Origin: Codonopsis lanceolata
Taxonomy: Eukaryota > Streptophyta > Magnoliopsida > Asterales > Campanulaceae
Direction of reading: 5' to 3'
NCBI GenBank assembly: GCA_013146195.2
Contig: CM028384.1
Coordinates: 74,806,728 to 74,870,727, forward strand
Length of the DNA: 64,000 nt
The position numbers and the translations under genes are program-made. Under the pieces are notes generated by a model. It ran no database searches. It worked only from the letters and a program-made list of their open reading frames with translations, and was not told where the DNA came from. Below are positions 43,321 through 55,995 of the stretch, one piece after another. Positions within the stretch are counted from its first letter, which is position 1. Each line of letters opens with the position of its first letter.

Positions 43321-44410
43321 TCCTTGACAGTAGTGTCTCTCATCATGTCATTGGCGACCTTGACAATCTCTCTCTTCACTCAACTTACACGGGCTTAGAT
43401 GATATGGTCATTGGTGATGGTACATGTTTACATATATCCAAAAATGGTTCTTCTTCACTTAACACACCATCACACACCTTTACCTTCCAAAATGTCATGT
43501 TTGTTCCTAGCATGAAATGTAAGCTCATCTCTATATCTCAATTTTGCATCTCAAATAATACATCCATTGAGTTCTTACCATCTACTTTTCATATGAAAGA
43601 TATACTGACAAGGAACATACTGCTGACTAGACAGTCTAAAAATGGTGTGTATGAATGGCCGACCACAGCCCCCTCTCCTCGCCCCTCTGCCTGCGTCGGC
43701 TCCAAAGTTTCTCACCAAGACTGGCATCATCGGCTCGGTCATCCATCTGACCCCGTCCAACGTCAGATTCTATCTAACTTAGGTTTAGTGTTAGACACTG
43801 CTCGCAATAAACATTTCCATTGTAATGATTGCTTATCTAATAAAAGTCATAAACTTAAGTTTCATCAAAATACCATTGTGTCTACTTCTTCGCTTCAAAC
43901 CATTAACACTTATATTTGGACTTCCCCCCATCACTCTATTGATGGTTTTAAATACTATGTGATCTTTATGGATTACTACACTCATTATATTTGGCTTTAT
44001 CCGTTCAGATGAAAGTCTAAAGTCGCCACCATCTTTCCCCGGTTTAAAGCACTAGTTGAAAACTATTTCAAAACAACCATTGTCACCCTCTACTCGGATA
44101 ATGGTGGCGAGTACACTGGTAGTCTGGCCTTGCCCGGGACACCGACTTTGCCGCCTACCTATCCACTCATGGCATCTCTCATCTCACCTCGCCACATCAC
44201 ACTCTGAAACACAATGAGTTCTCGAAACGTCGCCACCGCCACAATGTTGAGACTAATCTCTCCCTCCTATCTAAAGCCTCTCTTCCGCTACCCTCCCGAT
44301 CGTTTGCGTTTCAAACAACGACCTACCTCCTAAATCGACTACCCACACCAAATCTGGAACAACTCTCACCCCATCAGAAACTATCCGGGTCTCCTCCCAA
44401 CAACTCCAAA
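43321..44410 (+). pseudogene. Ale-like protease and integrase remnant
   Basis: A stop falls in the protease active-site region, where WTPS-stop-LLDSSVSHHV replaces the usual W-DSGASHH. The frame 43404-44012 then carries the pre-integrase domain with HQDWHHRLGHPSDPVQRQIL and HCNDCLSNKSHKL (zinc finger) and the beginning of the integrase core, in which the expected HTDLW is degraded to NTYIWTS. The rest (44013-44410) is frameshifted, with a recognisable SDNGGEYTG-like stretch near 44098. Confidence 0.82.
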
Positions 44411-44414
44411 CTTC

Positions 44415-45116
44415 GTGCCTTTGGTTGCCTTTACTACCCTTGGCTCCGCTCTTACTCCGTCCACAAACTTGCTACTCACTCCACTCCCTATGTCTTCATC
44501 GGTTACTCGCTCACTCAAAGTTCCTATCTTTGTTATGATCCAAGTACCACCAAGTTTTTTTAGATCGCGTCATGTTCGGTTTGTCGAGTCTACCTTTCCC
44601 ATGTCCACCGTCGATACCCACCTTGCTCACCCCAATGACTCTACTCACAACATTTGCTTACCTCCGCATGACCTACTCCCAGATTCATACACACCATCCG
44701 CTGCTCGCTCCAGTGACTCCATGCAAGTTGCTTATACCATTAATCAGACAGTGGTTGATCTCAGCTCCCCCATACACCACCCTCACCCAAACACTACATT
44801 GTCCGCTACCAATCATGTACACACTGCTCAACCCTCCTCGGCACCTAGCAACTTGCCCGAGGACAGCTCTATGCCCTCTACCCGCCCATCCTCGGCATCA
44901 TGCCCCTTGGCCGAGGATAGTATCGTGTTCACTACTCATCTTACCTTAGCACCGAGCACCCTGGTTGAGGACAATCCAGTGCCTATTAAACCCGAAAATG
45001 TTCCCGTGCCTACTGCCCCAGTTCATGTACCCGCTGCTACGGGTACCTCTTCCATTGTTACTAGCTCCAAGAACAATATATACAAGCCACTCACCAAACT
45101 CAGTCTCTCGGCTTAA
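44415..45116 (+). pseudogene. Ale-like integrase tail and linker
   Basis: A 233-codon frame that starts in the integrase C-terminal region and becomes Ser/Thr/Pro-rich with repeated PSSAP/EDS words, the variable linker before RT. It ends at a TAA seven bases before the RT start. Not an independent gene. Confidence 0.7.
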
Positions 45117-45122
45117 CTAGAA

Positions 45123-46440
45123 ATGGACTGTGAACCAACATGTGTCACCCAGACTCTCAAAGATGTCAAGTGGCGCCAGGCCATGTCTGAAGAGTTTGAT
45201 GCACTAGCTCACAATGGTATTTGGGATCTGGTTTCCTCGGTCGAAGCTCCCAATATAGTTGGCTGCAAATGGATCTTCCGTATTAAACGTCATGCTGATG
45301 GCTCCATTGATCACTATAGAGCTCGCCTAGTTACCAAGGGGTTTCCCAAGTGACCAGGAGTTGACTATCATGAGACCTTCAGCCCAGTGGTTAAACCCAC
45401 CACAGTGCGACTCGTTCTCACTTTGGCCGTCTGCCGAGGTTGGACTTTTCGGCAGCTCGATGTGAACAATTCTTTTCTCCAAGGAACTCTCTCTAAAGAG
45501 GTATTCATGGCTCAACCTTCGGGATTCATTGACAAGGACAACCCTCAATATGTATGTCGGCTTTACAAGGTTATTTATGGTCTCAAATAGACTCCTCGAG
45601 CATGGTACAATGAGCTGCGCCAGTTTCTCCTTGCCTCTGGTTTAACAACTCTGAGGCCGACACTTCACTGTTCATCCTTAATGTAGGGGGCACCATCATA
45701 TATCTACTTGTCTATGTGGATGACATTATCATCACTGGGAACTAGCATGCTGCTGTTCAGACCTTCATCTCCCTGCCCACTTCTCGCTTAAGGACCTTGG
45801 TGATCCTCACTATTTCCTTGGTGTTGAAGTGGTTAAGCGATCAAGTGGTCTCCTGCTCTCACGGTGCGGGTATATTGTAGATCTCCTTGCTCGCACAGGC
45901 ATGACAGATGTCATGCCCGGTTGCTACTCCTCTTGCCACCTCGCCAACTATATTACTTTTTATCAGGTACTGCTCCCACCAACCCTACAGATTTGGGCTG
46001 TGATCGGGAGCCTTCAGTATCTTTCTCTCACTCGCCCTGATGTCATCTATGCAGTCAACAAACCCTCTCAGTTAATGCATAGGCTGACCACCGAGCACTG
46101 GAATATGACCAAGCGAGTTTTTCACTATCTATGAGGGACCATTAATGTTAGAATTCTCCTTCACCGCTAGTCGCCCTTAGCTATCCATGCATTCACCGAT
46201 GTCGACTGGGCGGGCAACAAAGATGACTACATTTCTTCTAGTGCATGCATCGTCTACATTGGCAGTAACCCGATCTCTTGGTGTTATATACTGCATCATT
46301 TACGGGTTCCTCATGTCTCCCCGGCTAATCAGTTGGTCGAACCCATTACAAAACCACTTGCTCGTCAGCGGTTCCAGCAGTTACTTCATAAGATTGGTCT
46401 CTCCTCTCGGATGTCCATCTTACGGGAGCATATTAGAGAA
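45123..46440 (+). pseudogene. Ale-like reverse transcriptase and RNase H remnant
   Basis: One frame from 45123 has GCKWIFRIKRHADGSIDHYR, ARLVTKGF, then (after a TGA at 45351) YHETFSPVVKPTTVRLVLTL and LDVNNSFLQGTLSKEVFMAQ up to VIYGLK and a TAG at 45588, both stops at likely CAG codons. The catalytic YVDDIIITGN follows at about 45711 in another frame. The frame 45829-46134 carries the thumb (VIGSLQYLSLTRPDVIYAVN). RNase H is fragmentary, ending in KPLARQRFQQLLHKIGL just before the 3' LTR. Confidence 0.88.
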
Positions 46441-46640
46441 TAAATAATTATAATTATTATTTAGTGGTAGCTACTGTATATAGTTCATTTCCTTATATAG
46501 TTCTTACCTTATTAAAACTTCTACCTTATATAGGTTTTTTATACTCTACTCTGTGTGTAACCCTAATTTGTATTTTCCTATAAATATGTGATTCAATCAA
46601 TGAAAGGATTATGCCGTTATTTATTTATACTTAATACTTA
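46427..46640 (+). mobile_element. 3' LTR of Ale-like copia element
   Basis: Matches the 5' LTR with deletions: CATATTAGAGAATAAATAAT, TATATAGTTCTTACCTTATT, CCTATAAATATG. The purine-rich ACGGGAGCA stands before it. The LTRs differ clearly more than those of the Sirevirus, so this insertion is older. The outer edge is uncertain; a target duplication could not be fixed. Confidence 0.75.
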
Positions 46641-48053
46641 CTGTTCTATTTATATTATAATATATTTGGATTAAATAATTAAAGTATTAATAGCATAGTT
46701 TATATTTAATTTACTCTATTAATTTTAGAGAACAATAAAAAGAAGAAATTATATACTAATCAACTAAAGTTTTGATAATAAATTGGAGAACCATAAAAAA
46801 GAAAAAAAGATTAGGTAATAATCAATGCGAGGAATAGATATCCCCAACACTTAAATAAAAGTAATATTAGAGTCGGTCAATATTTACTCAAATTTATGCA
46901 TAAAATAATATATTATTTTATGTATACTCAATAAGAGTAGTGACTCTATCATTGCTCCTCAAATAATCACACAACGAAATACTCCATCAATAACCAGTGA
47001 TATCAATACTTTAATCAATTTAATTAAAAGGGGGGAAGTAAACTTTTATTTTTATTTTTATTTTTAATTCATAATGAACAATCACTGAGAAGCACAGAAA
47101 TCATGCATGTACGGTCGGCACACCACGGACAAAAACCTTTAATACTGGTATATTTTACTCTCAAAATAGTTTCTTACAATAATAACGCTAATTAACGTCT
47201 TAACCTACCTATTTATAATTTTTTAATAATTAATAACCAATCATATTAGAAAACCATATTCGACTCCACTTATTAAACCATTCTATAGTAATTAGGAAAC
47301 ATAATATAAATCATTCTTTAAATATAAAAATAATTAATAATTTATAACTCTAATCCATTACATGTTTAACATCTACATTTGAAAGAGAAATTTGTATAAA
47401 TATATTTATATCCCTATCATTTTCCAATGTTAAACCCCTAACCTAACTATAGTCTCTAGTCAAAGTCAAACTTACAAGGCTTTAATTTTTTTAATACGAG
47501 TATAATATGTCTAGCAAAACATTGTTGACTTCAATTCGTCATTTCTCGCTATTCGGATCACTATCTCATTCGTTATCCATTGGATCGCTATGTATTTACA
47601 GTACATTAGTACCTTGACATTTTCAAACTCATTCTGAATTAATTATGTTTAAGGGTGTAACTCTACCACCGAATTGCCAAATTGAATCAAATCTAATCGG
47701 TCGGTTTGGTTCGATTTTAAATTAGAACGATTCAATTTAGGTTTGGAAAATTTATAAATTGATCGGTTCAATTCAGTTTGTGGTTTTTGATGTCAAATCG
47801 ACTATCATTTTAATATATATTTATATTATACACATATATAGTTATATATAATAATTATTTAATAATTTTAATTTATGATATTCTAAAATTTTTAAAACAG
47901 TAAAAAAAAAACAAAAGTAACCAAACCCTAATTTACATTCACACATTACATTTCACGCTAGTCACACACACACCCTGTTTGTTTGTTTGTTGTTTTTCAA
48001 AGCTTTCATTATTTGTGTTTATTTGTAACTTGAACTCCAATTTAAAATAGAAA
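46641..48053. other. AT-rich spacer with hAT-MITE-like patch
   Basis: No gene is seen. At about 47650-47830 GGGTGTAACTC is followed by GGTCGGTTTGGTTCGATTTT and CGGTTCAATTCAGTTTG, a composition typical of GGTTCGGT-rich hAT MITEs; related patches are at 58525-58690 and 63650-63810. Ends were not resolved. Confidence 0.45.
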
Positions 48054-48379
48054 CCAGTGAAGCATCCGTACGTTCCACGGTTTGGTTATATACTTAATTA
48101 AAGTTGAATAATAGAAAATTAAATTTTTTAATATGAATAAAATAAACAAAAATTAATAAACAATAAAATTAAAGATAGAGAATCAAATAAATTTGAAAAG
48201 TTTTTTTTTTTTTTTTTTAAGTTTAGAGGGGCCATAGACTATACCCCAACCCTTAATTTTTTTATTATTTTAATGTCTTAAAAGGGTACAATTTATATAT
48301 AATATCTTTGGTATGACTCGAACAAATGGTGCCTCTAGGGTCTTTGAGTAAGTAGCTAGATAGGGTCTTTGAGTAAGGC

Positions 48380-48525
48380 TTGAACAACAACGGTGCCTCT
48401 GAAGAGGCTTGAACACCCGACTTCTCTATTGAAATTAAGTTGTAAAGTTCAGGGTGTTTCTAGTGAGACTTGAACACTCAACCTCTCTGTTAGGAGAAGT
48501 GAACAGTACCAGTTGAGTTAGTGTT
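48380..48525 (-). mobile_element. tRNA-derived SINE fragment
   Basis: The minus strand has CACTAACTCAACTGGTACTG (A box, about 48507-48524) and GGTTGAGTGTTCAAGTCTC (B box, about 48460-48478). Two further B-box-like TTCAAGCCT words are nearby. It lies within the Helitron remnant. It is too short and rearranged to place ends. Confidence 0.5.
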
Positions 48526-48556
48526 CATTGGTAGGTCATTATAAATTTTAGAATAC

Positions 48557-48905
48557 TTATTTATATACAACATTTTTTGTTGAACATGTACAACTATTAC
48601 AACTATCACTATCACAAAACAAAGTTCGAATATCCTTAGGATTAGTAACTCTAGGTAAAGCGTGATACACCAGGTCATGACTAAAAACATTTTTTTTTTT
48701 CAAATGAAGTTCTATGTTAGATAATGACCGTCCATAGCTTTTATTTATAGACATTGCGTAAAATATCATCGGTGGAAACTGTGTTCTCTAGAATTTAAAT
48801 AGAATTATATGATCAGATGGTGTCACTGACATTTTTGAAATCAAAACAATATTACCAAAATGGTCCTTTGAAAGAACTTGACTTTTTAAAACATGGTTTC
48901 CCATA
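48557..48905 (-). pseudogene. Helitron helicase C-terminal fragment, copy 1
   Basis: The minus-strand frame 48769-48557 encodes AMSINKSYGRSLSNIELHLK, NVFSHDLVYHALPRVTNPKD, then TKNVVYK. This corresponds to the last conserved helicase motif of Helitron PIF1-like proteins (AMTINKSQGQS, VFSHGQLYVALSRV, KNVVY). Gln to Tyr in KSQG and loss of the YVALSR core show decay. Sequence to about 48905 continues the homology in broken frames. Confidence 0.85.
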
Positions 48906-49214
48906 AATGATAATATTCTGAAAGTATATATATGTTTATTATCATATGTTCGTATCATAATTAACCATCATAATTTGAAATAACTCGACCTTCTTAAATA
49001 TGGTTTCAACGATCTTGAGTCATTATTTAATAAATAATTGACATAATCTATCGTTTGTATATAATTATGTTTTATATGCATTAATTTTCTATAGCGATAG
49101 AAAATTATATACTTAAATAAAGTTGAATGATATAAAAATTAAAAACTTTAATATAAACAAAATAAACAAAGTTTAAAGATAGTAAATCACATTTATTTTA
49201 AAAAAATATTATAA

Positions 49215-49690
49215 ATTTTAGAATATTTCTTAATAAACAACATTTGTCGTTGAACATGTACAACTATTACTACTATCACAATCACATAACAAAATTTGAA
49301 GACGTGTAGGATTAGTAACTCTACACAAAACGACATACAATTGGTCATGGCTAAAAACATGTTTTTTTTAAAGAAGTTTTATATTAGACAATGATTGACT
49401 ATGACTCTTATTTCTAGACATTGTTTAAGACACCATCAGCGAACTATCATCTCTGGAATTTGAATGAAATTCTAATATCAGAAGACGTCAGTGACATTCT
49501 TGGAATCAAAATGGTGCCACCAAAATTATCATTTGAAAGAACTCGACCTTCTAAGACATGGTTTCACAGTTTGCTTTCAATTTCTCGTGTCATTGCATTA
49601 CTTAAGGTAATGATCAATCTTTGTAATGATTAGTCTTCCACTGCACAACCCTGCATGGATAATGTATTTTCAACAACGTGTTGCCCAAAC
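49215..49690 (-). pseudogene. Helitron helicase C-terminal fragment, copy 2
   Basis: Diverged second copy. The TTGAACATGTACAACTATTA-type block (49253) and GGATTAGTAACTCTA (49308) match copy 1 at the DNA level. Its right part reaches further: near 49650 the minus strand reads GGTTGTGCAGTGGAAGACTA, the remains of the LCNGTRL region, so about 120 more helicase residues are represented. All frames are interrupted. Confidence 0.75.
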
Positions 49691-49995
49691 TTTAGCGTAT
49701 TAATGTTAATAAACCAGCATGTATTTTATTTTTCTTTATTTTCATAATAAAATTAAAATCAAATAATGTAATTGAAGTGGTTGAAAATGAATTATTTAAT
49801 TTTGATCAAATGATATTTGTCTATTAATTGAAGTAATCTCTTATTCTTTTAATTTAGTTTTTTGTTTTCGTAATGATTGAAAATAATTTTCATATATTGC
49901 AATATATATTTCCTATCAACAGGATAATGAATAGTCACTTAAATCTATAAACATGCAAATGAAAAGGGCCAACAAAAAATGTGAAATAACTTGAT
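49691..49995. other. AT-rich spacer, nothing recognised
   Basis: No gene or element end was recognised. Confidence 0.55.
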
Positions 49996-50215
49996 GGGAG
50001 AAATTCGGTTCGTTCCCTCTTTTTTTTTTTTTTTTTTGTAATCAAAAAAAGTCATTTTATGCATTGTGATGCAAGATTTTGTGCATCATAATGCACAAAA
50101 TAAATCACTTTCATGCATTGCAATGCAAGAAGTGATTTTTTCTGATTAAAAAAAAAAAAGAAGAAGCGCAAAGCTGTTAAAAAAATTGTAGAGGGAACCG
50201 GTCTAGAATTTTCCC
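49996..50215. mobile_element. fold-back MITE
   Basis: The left GGGAGAAATTCGGTTCGTTC CCTC and right GAGGGAACCGGTCTAGAATT TTCCC arms are inverted complements with a small indel. Inside, TGCATTGTGATGCAAGA, GTGCATCATAATGCAC and CATGCATTGCAATGCAAG add further palindromes, flanked by poly-T and poly-A, so most of the 220 bases could fold. No target duplication was fixed. Confidence 0.65.
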
Positions 50216-50647
50216 TAACTCAAACTAATAAAAATTTTAATCAGACCCAAATTAAATAATCCTAAGCAAATATGTCATGTACATTCAAACTTACATTAGC
50301 CAAATATAAATACCCAAACACAAATTCTACCCTATTACATTTGCCATCTAAAACACAAAACCCTAACAATTTTTCTCATTTGTTTGTTTAGCTCTTTATT
50401 TTGGATGACTCTCAGTTTCAAATTTTGTTCCAAAAAAACACTGAGTAGTTATTTCCCTAAATTCTTCAACGCCTACTAAGATCTCATTGTAAAAGGAAAG
50501 AGTTCGGTAAGAAATTATGTTTGACTTTCCATTCAAACAATACTTCTACTGTTCTTCAATTTTGTTTTGTAAACATGGTTTCCAATGATCTTTGCCTTAG
50601 GAAAAGAAAATAAGTATTAGAAGTCAAAATTCATTTACTTGCACTAA

Positions 50648-50689
<42 letters not shown>

Positions 50690-52400
50690 GGTAAGGGTAG
50701 ATTTCTCCCTCCAAAATCTCACTTTTGAATTATTAATTTTTGAGTTACTATTTTACCCTTTCTCTCTCTCTCGTATCCTCCATATTTTCTCTCTCATCAC
50801 CACTATCTCCTCTCTTTTAATTATGTTTAAACATTTTACTCTCTTTAAATATAAAAAATAGTAACTAAAACAAAAATAATAGTTTCGGAGTCAAGAAAAC
50901 AAAAATATAAGAGGTTAGTAAAATAAAAATAATTTATAGAACAAGCCACTATAAAAATAAAAGTTACAGAATCAATAAAAAAATAATTTAATGCGGATGT
51001 TAGTAATATAAAATAATTTACGGAACAAAAGTTTAAAAGAAATTCTTAAAAATATATATGTAAAACAAAAATACGTTAGTAAAATAAAAACATTTGATGG
51101 AACAAAAAAATAGTTATAAAGTCAATAAAAAAACAAAACTTAAACCGAGGTTATTAAAATAATAAAATAATTTATGGAAAAAAAATTTAAATCAAAATTC
51201 TTAAAAATAGCTATGTAAAACAAAAATGCATTAGTTAAATAAAAATATTTGACTGAACAAAAAGAATAGTTACGAAAGTCAATAAAACACAAATAATTTT
51301 AACTGAGGGTAGTAAAATTATAAAAATAATTTACGGAACAAAAGTTTAAAATAAATTCTTAAAAATAGTTATGTAAAATAAAAATACATTAGTAAAATAA
51401 AAATATTTGATGGAACAAAAATAATAGTTACATAGTCAATAAAACAAAACAATTTAAATCGATGTTAGCAAAATAATAATAAAAATTACGAAACAAATTT
51501 TTTATGTAAAACTAATTCTTAAAAATAAAACAAAAATAATAGTTACGAAGTCAGTAAAACAAAAAATATATAATGGAAGTTATTAAAATCAATATAATTT
51601 ACAAAACAAAAATAATAGTTAACGGTAAAAATAATTTCGTTATTTTGATTTTAGCTTATTTTCTTCTCAGAAATTTCTTTATTTATAAAATACAAATATA
51701 ATTTAATAGAAGTAATCATTCAAAAGGAAGAACTTATTTGAATTCAGATTATATTTGCAGGGGGGAAAAATTAAAGTTTGTTCGAAGACATTAATTATAC
51801 AGAGTTTTTGAATAGTATAAAGTGTTCGGGGTTGTCAAGTCATGAATTGACACTTAAAATTAGTGTTCCAGTAATACTATTGAAAAACATTGACCATGCT
51901 GCATGGTTGTGCAATGGAACAAGACTAATCATCATAAATCTTGGGGATCACATTGTTGAAACAAATTTTTTGAAAGGAAGCAATATTTGAGAAAATGTTT
52001 TTATCCAAAGATTGTTATTAACTCTATCCAATGTAAGATTGTCTTTCAAGTTTCAAAGAAGACAATTTACATTACTGGTATCATATGCAATGACAATTAA
52101 CAAGTATCAAAATCAATAATTGTTTGTAGGTCTCTTTTTGAAAAAAATCAATATTTAGCCATAAACAGTTATATGTCGTAGTTTCAAGAGTAATATATTA
52201 TTTTGGTTTGAATATATTGATATTCGGTGAAGATGGAAAACCAACTAATAAGACAACAAATGTTGTGTATACGGAAATTTTTTAGAATTTATAATGATTA
52301 GTGATATACTTATATGTAATTGTTAATAAATAGATTCTCCTTATTTTGCTTATGTACGATTTAGTTGACGTGCGTTAAACGCACGGGTTAAAAAAACTAG
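50648..52400 (+). mobile_element. Helitron B, non-autonomous, with helicase remnant
   Basis: The 5' end TCTATATATATA is preceded by A; the 3' end GTGCGTTAAACGCACGGGTT AAAAAAACTAG is followed by T, a clear Helitron hairpin and CTAG. The hairpin stem GTGCGT/ACGCAC is perfect here but altered in Helitron A. Leader, degenerate repeats and helicase piece match Helitron A in the opposite orientation. Confidence 0.9.
51778..52115 (+). pseudogene. Helitron PIF1-like helicase fragment (copy B)
   Basis: The frame opens with FEDINYTEFLNSIKCSGLSS and continues LKISVPVILLKNIDHAAWLC NGTRLIII to a TGA at 51988. Beyond it, near 52087, ATGACAATTAACAAGTATCA still encodes MTINK of the next conserved motif. Same segment of the helicase as in Helitron A. 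Non-functional: no ATPase Walker motifs and no Rep domain. Confidence 0.85.
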
Positions 52401-52745
52401 TTATCTTTAAAAATTTAATGGTTGAGATTCACTCTCACATTCACATGTGTGAGAGTAGCTATCTACTTTTAACTCTTTATTTTCTCAACCTGTTACAAAG
52501 TCACCCCTACAATTAATATTATGAGTAGTCACACCCTGAGATTACTCTTCTAAACCATTACCCCTTACAAAACATTAAGCTTACATTAATATAATTTCGC
52601 AATATAGCTCAATTACCACTTGAAGTAATGTACTCCTCAACAGTAATATTTTTTAAAATCGCACTTTATATTTAGACGTTGGCGATTCAATTGATGAAAT
52701 TAGATATACTGACAACGTGTCATAGGCACGGGAACAAAGATCTAG
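52401..52745 (+). mobile_element. Helitron family C fragment with 3' end
   Basis: Starts in family-C sequence (CTTTAAAAATTTAATGGTTG, then TTCACATGTGTGAGAG) immediately after Helitron B and ends with CAACGTGTCATAGGCACGGG AACAAAGATCTAG then T. The copy at 55465-55990 shows the same order, so Helitron B probably landed in the left part of this element. Confidence 0.7.
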
Positions 52746-55464
52746 TTTAAGCTAATGTGGTTGTTTTTTAACATATATATTTCAGATCTAAACATAACAA
52801 AGTTATATGTTTAAGATTTGTTAGATTTTATAATTTATTTCCTTATTATTTTAAGAAATTAATATTATATTTGGAATATTTCAACTATCTCAATGTTTAG
52901 AAATTTTTAAACTTTTTGTTAAAATATAGAAACCATTTTTCTTTTTCCAAGATCTTAGCAACTATGAGGTGTTTTTTTTTATCTACTTGCTTCAAATCTA
53001 AAATAACAAACCAATATATTCAGGATATGGATTTATTATATAAAAAAATTCCTTACAATTTTATTTAGGAAAATTTAGAGAATATAATATTCAATTATGA
53101 ATATGTGAAGCATTTCCCTGTTTAGATTTTTTTTAATGAAAAAATTATACTAATAAATAAATTTATACATACAATGTCTATATATTTGTTCAAAAAAAGA
53201 TACTATAACTTATACATTTAATTTTTCAGATCTCAGAATCTAACGATAATTTTTTAGAATAAAAATGGTTTAAAATATATAAACATTTTTACCTTGTCCA
53301 AGTTCTTAATACATTATTGTCATGTTTTCATTTTTTGTCCGTTTCAATAAAATTGTCTTGTTTATTTATTTCCTTTTTAAGACAACATTATTTTGTTTAT
53401 TAGCCACGTACTCATGACTTTAATTATGAGCCACGTACATACGACTTTAAAGGAAACTACATAATATTTCAAAACATCCGATCTCCAAAAACTACAAGAA
53501 ATATGACAAATATTGAATAAACATGTAAATATGTATCAAATAAATTGTTTATATAAAGATATTTTTGGATTTTCAATTGTTTTCAGTTACTAATGAGAAT
53601 TTACTTCCGTTAACATTTTTCATCCAAAACCAAGATGGAAGAAGATAAAGTGACTAAAGTGTAATGATGAAATTGTTGAAAATATAGCAAGATGACGTTA
53701 ATGAATAAACACTCGAAGTATGATAAATTTGATATTTAAGCCAGTTAAGGAATGCATATTATCATTTCAAATTTAAACTTTCAACTGTGAGTCACACATG
53801 TTGGAAATAACAATTTCAGTCAATAACAACCTACATCTCAAACATGAATTGCGTGTCAATAACATAAAAATTAAAGAATTGTTAGTAGACTTATCAGATT
53901 GAGTCTCCTGTAAACAGACTTGCCGTAGAGAAAATCTTGCCCCTTACTCGTGCGATTTCGGGTACTGACAATTTCCTCCGTGGATAAAACGATCATAGAA
54001 CATATATCTAATTCGCACACAAGATTATGTTCACTTCAACTGCTATCTCATTAAGCTATATTTTACTCGTTTCATCACATGGATTAGCAAATAAGAATAT
54101 AGCAACAGACGGAGAGACAAAAAATGATAGCACGATGGCATGGTTATATAACATGTTGCCGCTACCTTCTTTACATTTCTCAAAAAACCCTTGCTAAAAG
54201 CCAAGCAAGAGAAAAGGAAAACCCCCAAAAACTAATGATTATTCATAAGTGTAATCATTAGTTCTTTATGTATACTTTTCATTTTGGCCCCTGTTAAACT
54301 TATGGTTGCTGAACAAGGCTTCTAAGTTTAGGAATAGACTCTAAGTCTCAATTCACTAATACTAAGATTAACCACATTAGGATTTGTTTGATCACAAAGT
54401 AACTCATTAGAAACTTTCAAAGATTATAGTATAAAAGATAAGAGTTCAAATGAGCTTAATTGCGTACTACCTTATTTGTTTTGAACACTAAGTTCACAAA
54501 CCGTGTAGTTAAATAATACACAACTTCATCTCTCTTACTCCAATTGGAAAAAACTATAATTACTACAAGTATCAAATACTTAAAGTAATATACTTCCCAA
54601 TTAATACGTCTTTGAACAATGAATTTTAACCACTAAATTACAACTTTGAATTTCATAGTTTATGACTCATTGAACATTAGTCAACCTACACATGACCTCC
54701 CAAAGGAAACCAACCAAGTTGGCTAAAACCATATTCATAAACTAAGAGTTTCTAACAACACATTTATACTTAGTTTTATTTGAACAATGACATAATCAAT
54801 CTCCTCATCTACGTGTTGCTCTCGTACAGTCGCAAGTGGAGCTTGATTTAAAAAAAAAGGTAATGTAACTACTCATGAGAGTCTTTTACTATATATTCCG
54901 TAGTAAGGTAGCAATCTAGTTTACTTTTTTGATGACCTGATTATGGTAAATTACTAACTTTGCTACTTTATGCTAAAAAATCTTGAAAATAAATTAAATT
55001 GATCGATATAGTGAAAGAAAAAAAAAGTTTAAATTGTGACATGTTAGTCTTATCTCTCACTTTGACAAATTTTTTTAAAATCTATTTCGCATTATACATT
55101 TGAATAATTTTGGTATTTTACTAAATCAAATAAAGATAAGTCAACAAGTTAAAATAATATCATATGAGCATTCACAAACAAATGAATGTTGAGTTGAAAT
55201 TAATTAACTTTAATACTTGTGAGCTATAAATTAAGCTAAAAATAACAATAAAAAAATGTTTCAACTTTGAATCTCAGTTAAAAACATTAAATATATTAAA
55301 GATATTTGAAAAGTCATTTGAATTTGAAGAGTTGTTGTCAATTTCATTAATTGATTTTATTTCAATTTCCAAAAAAATATGATAAATATTCAAATTATAA
55401 ATATTTCCAAATTTAGTAAGTTACTTTTGGCAGAAACTTTTTATAGTTTGCTCCTCTCTTTTTA
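52746..55464. other. AT-rich spacer with Stowaway fragment
   Basis: No gene is seen. A fragment of the 12791-type Stowaway interior lies at about 53325-53462 (ATTATGAGCCACGTACATAC, TTTAAAGGAAACTAC). Nothing else could be assigned by eye over 2.7 kb. Confidence 0.5.
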
Positions 55465-55995
55465 TCTATATTATAAAGAAGCTAAGTAATTGACTAGGGC
55501 TATTCAGAGGTCAGGATTTAATTTTTTTACTATCATCCTACGGCTGTTATTTATTTGGGTAACCTCATCTTCTGGGTTTCCTTATACTGTTAGAATTAGG
55601 TTTCCTTATAAAACAATTAGGTAATTGACTAGAGCTATTCAAAGGTTGAGATTAAATTTTCTTTAAAAATTTAACGGTTGAGATTCACCCTCACATTCAC
55701 ATATGTGAGTAGTTATCCATTTTTAACCCCTTACAATTAATATTATAAGTAGTTACCCCTTTTTCTTCTCCCAATATTTTATCTTCATATTACAAAGTCG
55801 CACCCTGCGATTCTCCTTTTGAACAATCACCCCTTATAAAATATCAGTCCCCTAACTATCACTTGAAATAATGTACATGTCAACTGCAATATTTTTTAAA
55901 TAACACCTTCTATTTAGGTACAGTCATTTGAATTGACGAAATCATATATATTGGCACCGTGTCATAGACACAGAGATACCAAAACACGTGTGTAA
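55465..55995 (+). mobile_element. Helitron family C copy
   Basis: The 5' end TCTATATTATAAAGAAGC is preceded by A. It contains GTAATTGACTAGGGCTATTC and a near copy at 55620, the CCCTCACATTCACATATGTG palindromic patch, and ends near CACCGTGTCATAGACACAGA, a decayed 3' hairpin without a clean CTAG. It resembles the leader of the RALF-carrying Helitron (AGCTAATTACCGGTCAG). Confidence 0.6.

Larger units (their letters stand above)
48054..49690 (-). mobile_element. Helitron remnant with duplicated helicase end
   Basis: On the minus strand the left end reads CCGTGGAACGTACGGATGCT then TCACTGG and T: hairpin plus CTRR terminus. Rightwards lie two tandem copies of the helicase 3' region (about 48540-48905 and 49215-49690). 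Each is preceded by a similar AT-rich stretch (about 48090-48200 and 49090-49200), so about 1 kb was duplicated. The 5' end was not found. Confidence 0.6.

Noticed and set aside
54043..54228. 61-codon frame with a hydrophobic start
   Set aside because: Short, AT-rich, no neighbours or motifs; expected by chance in this much sequence.
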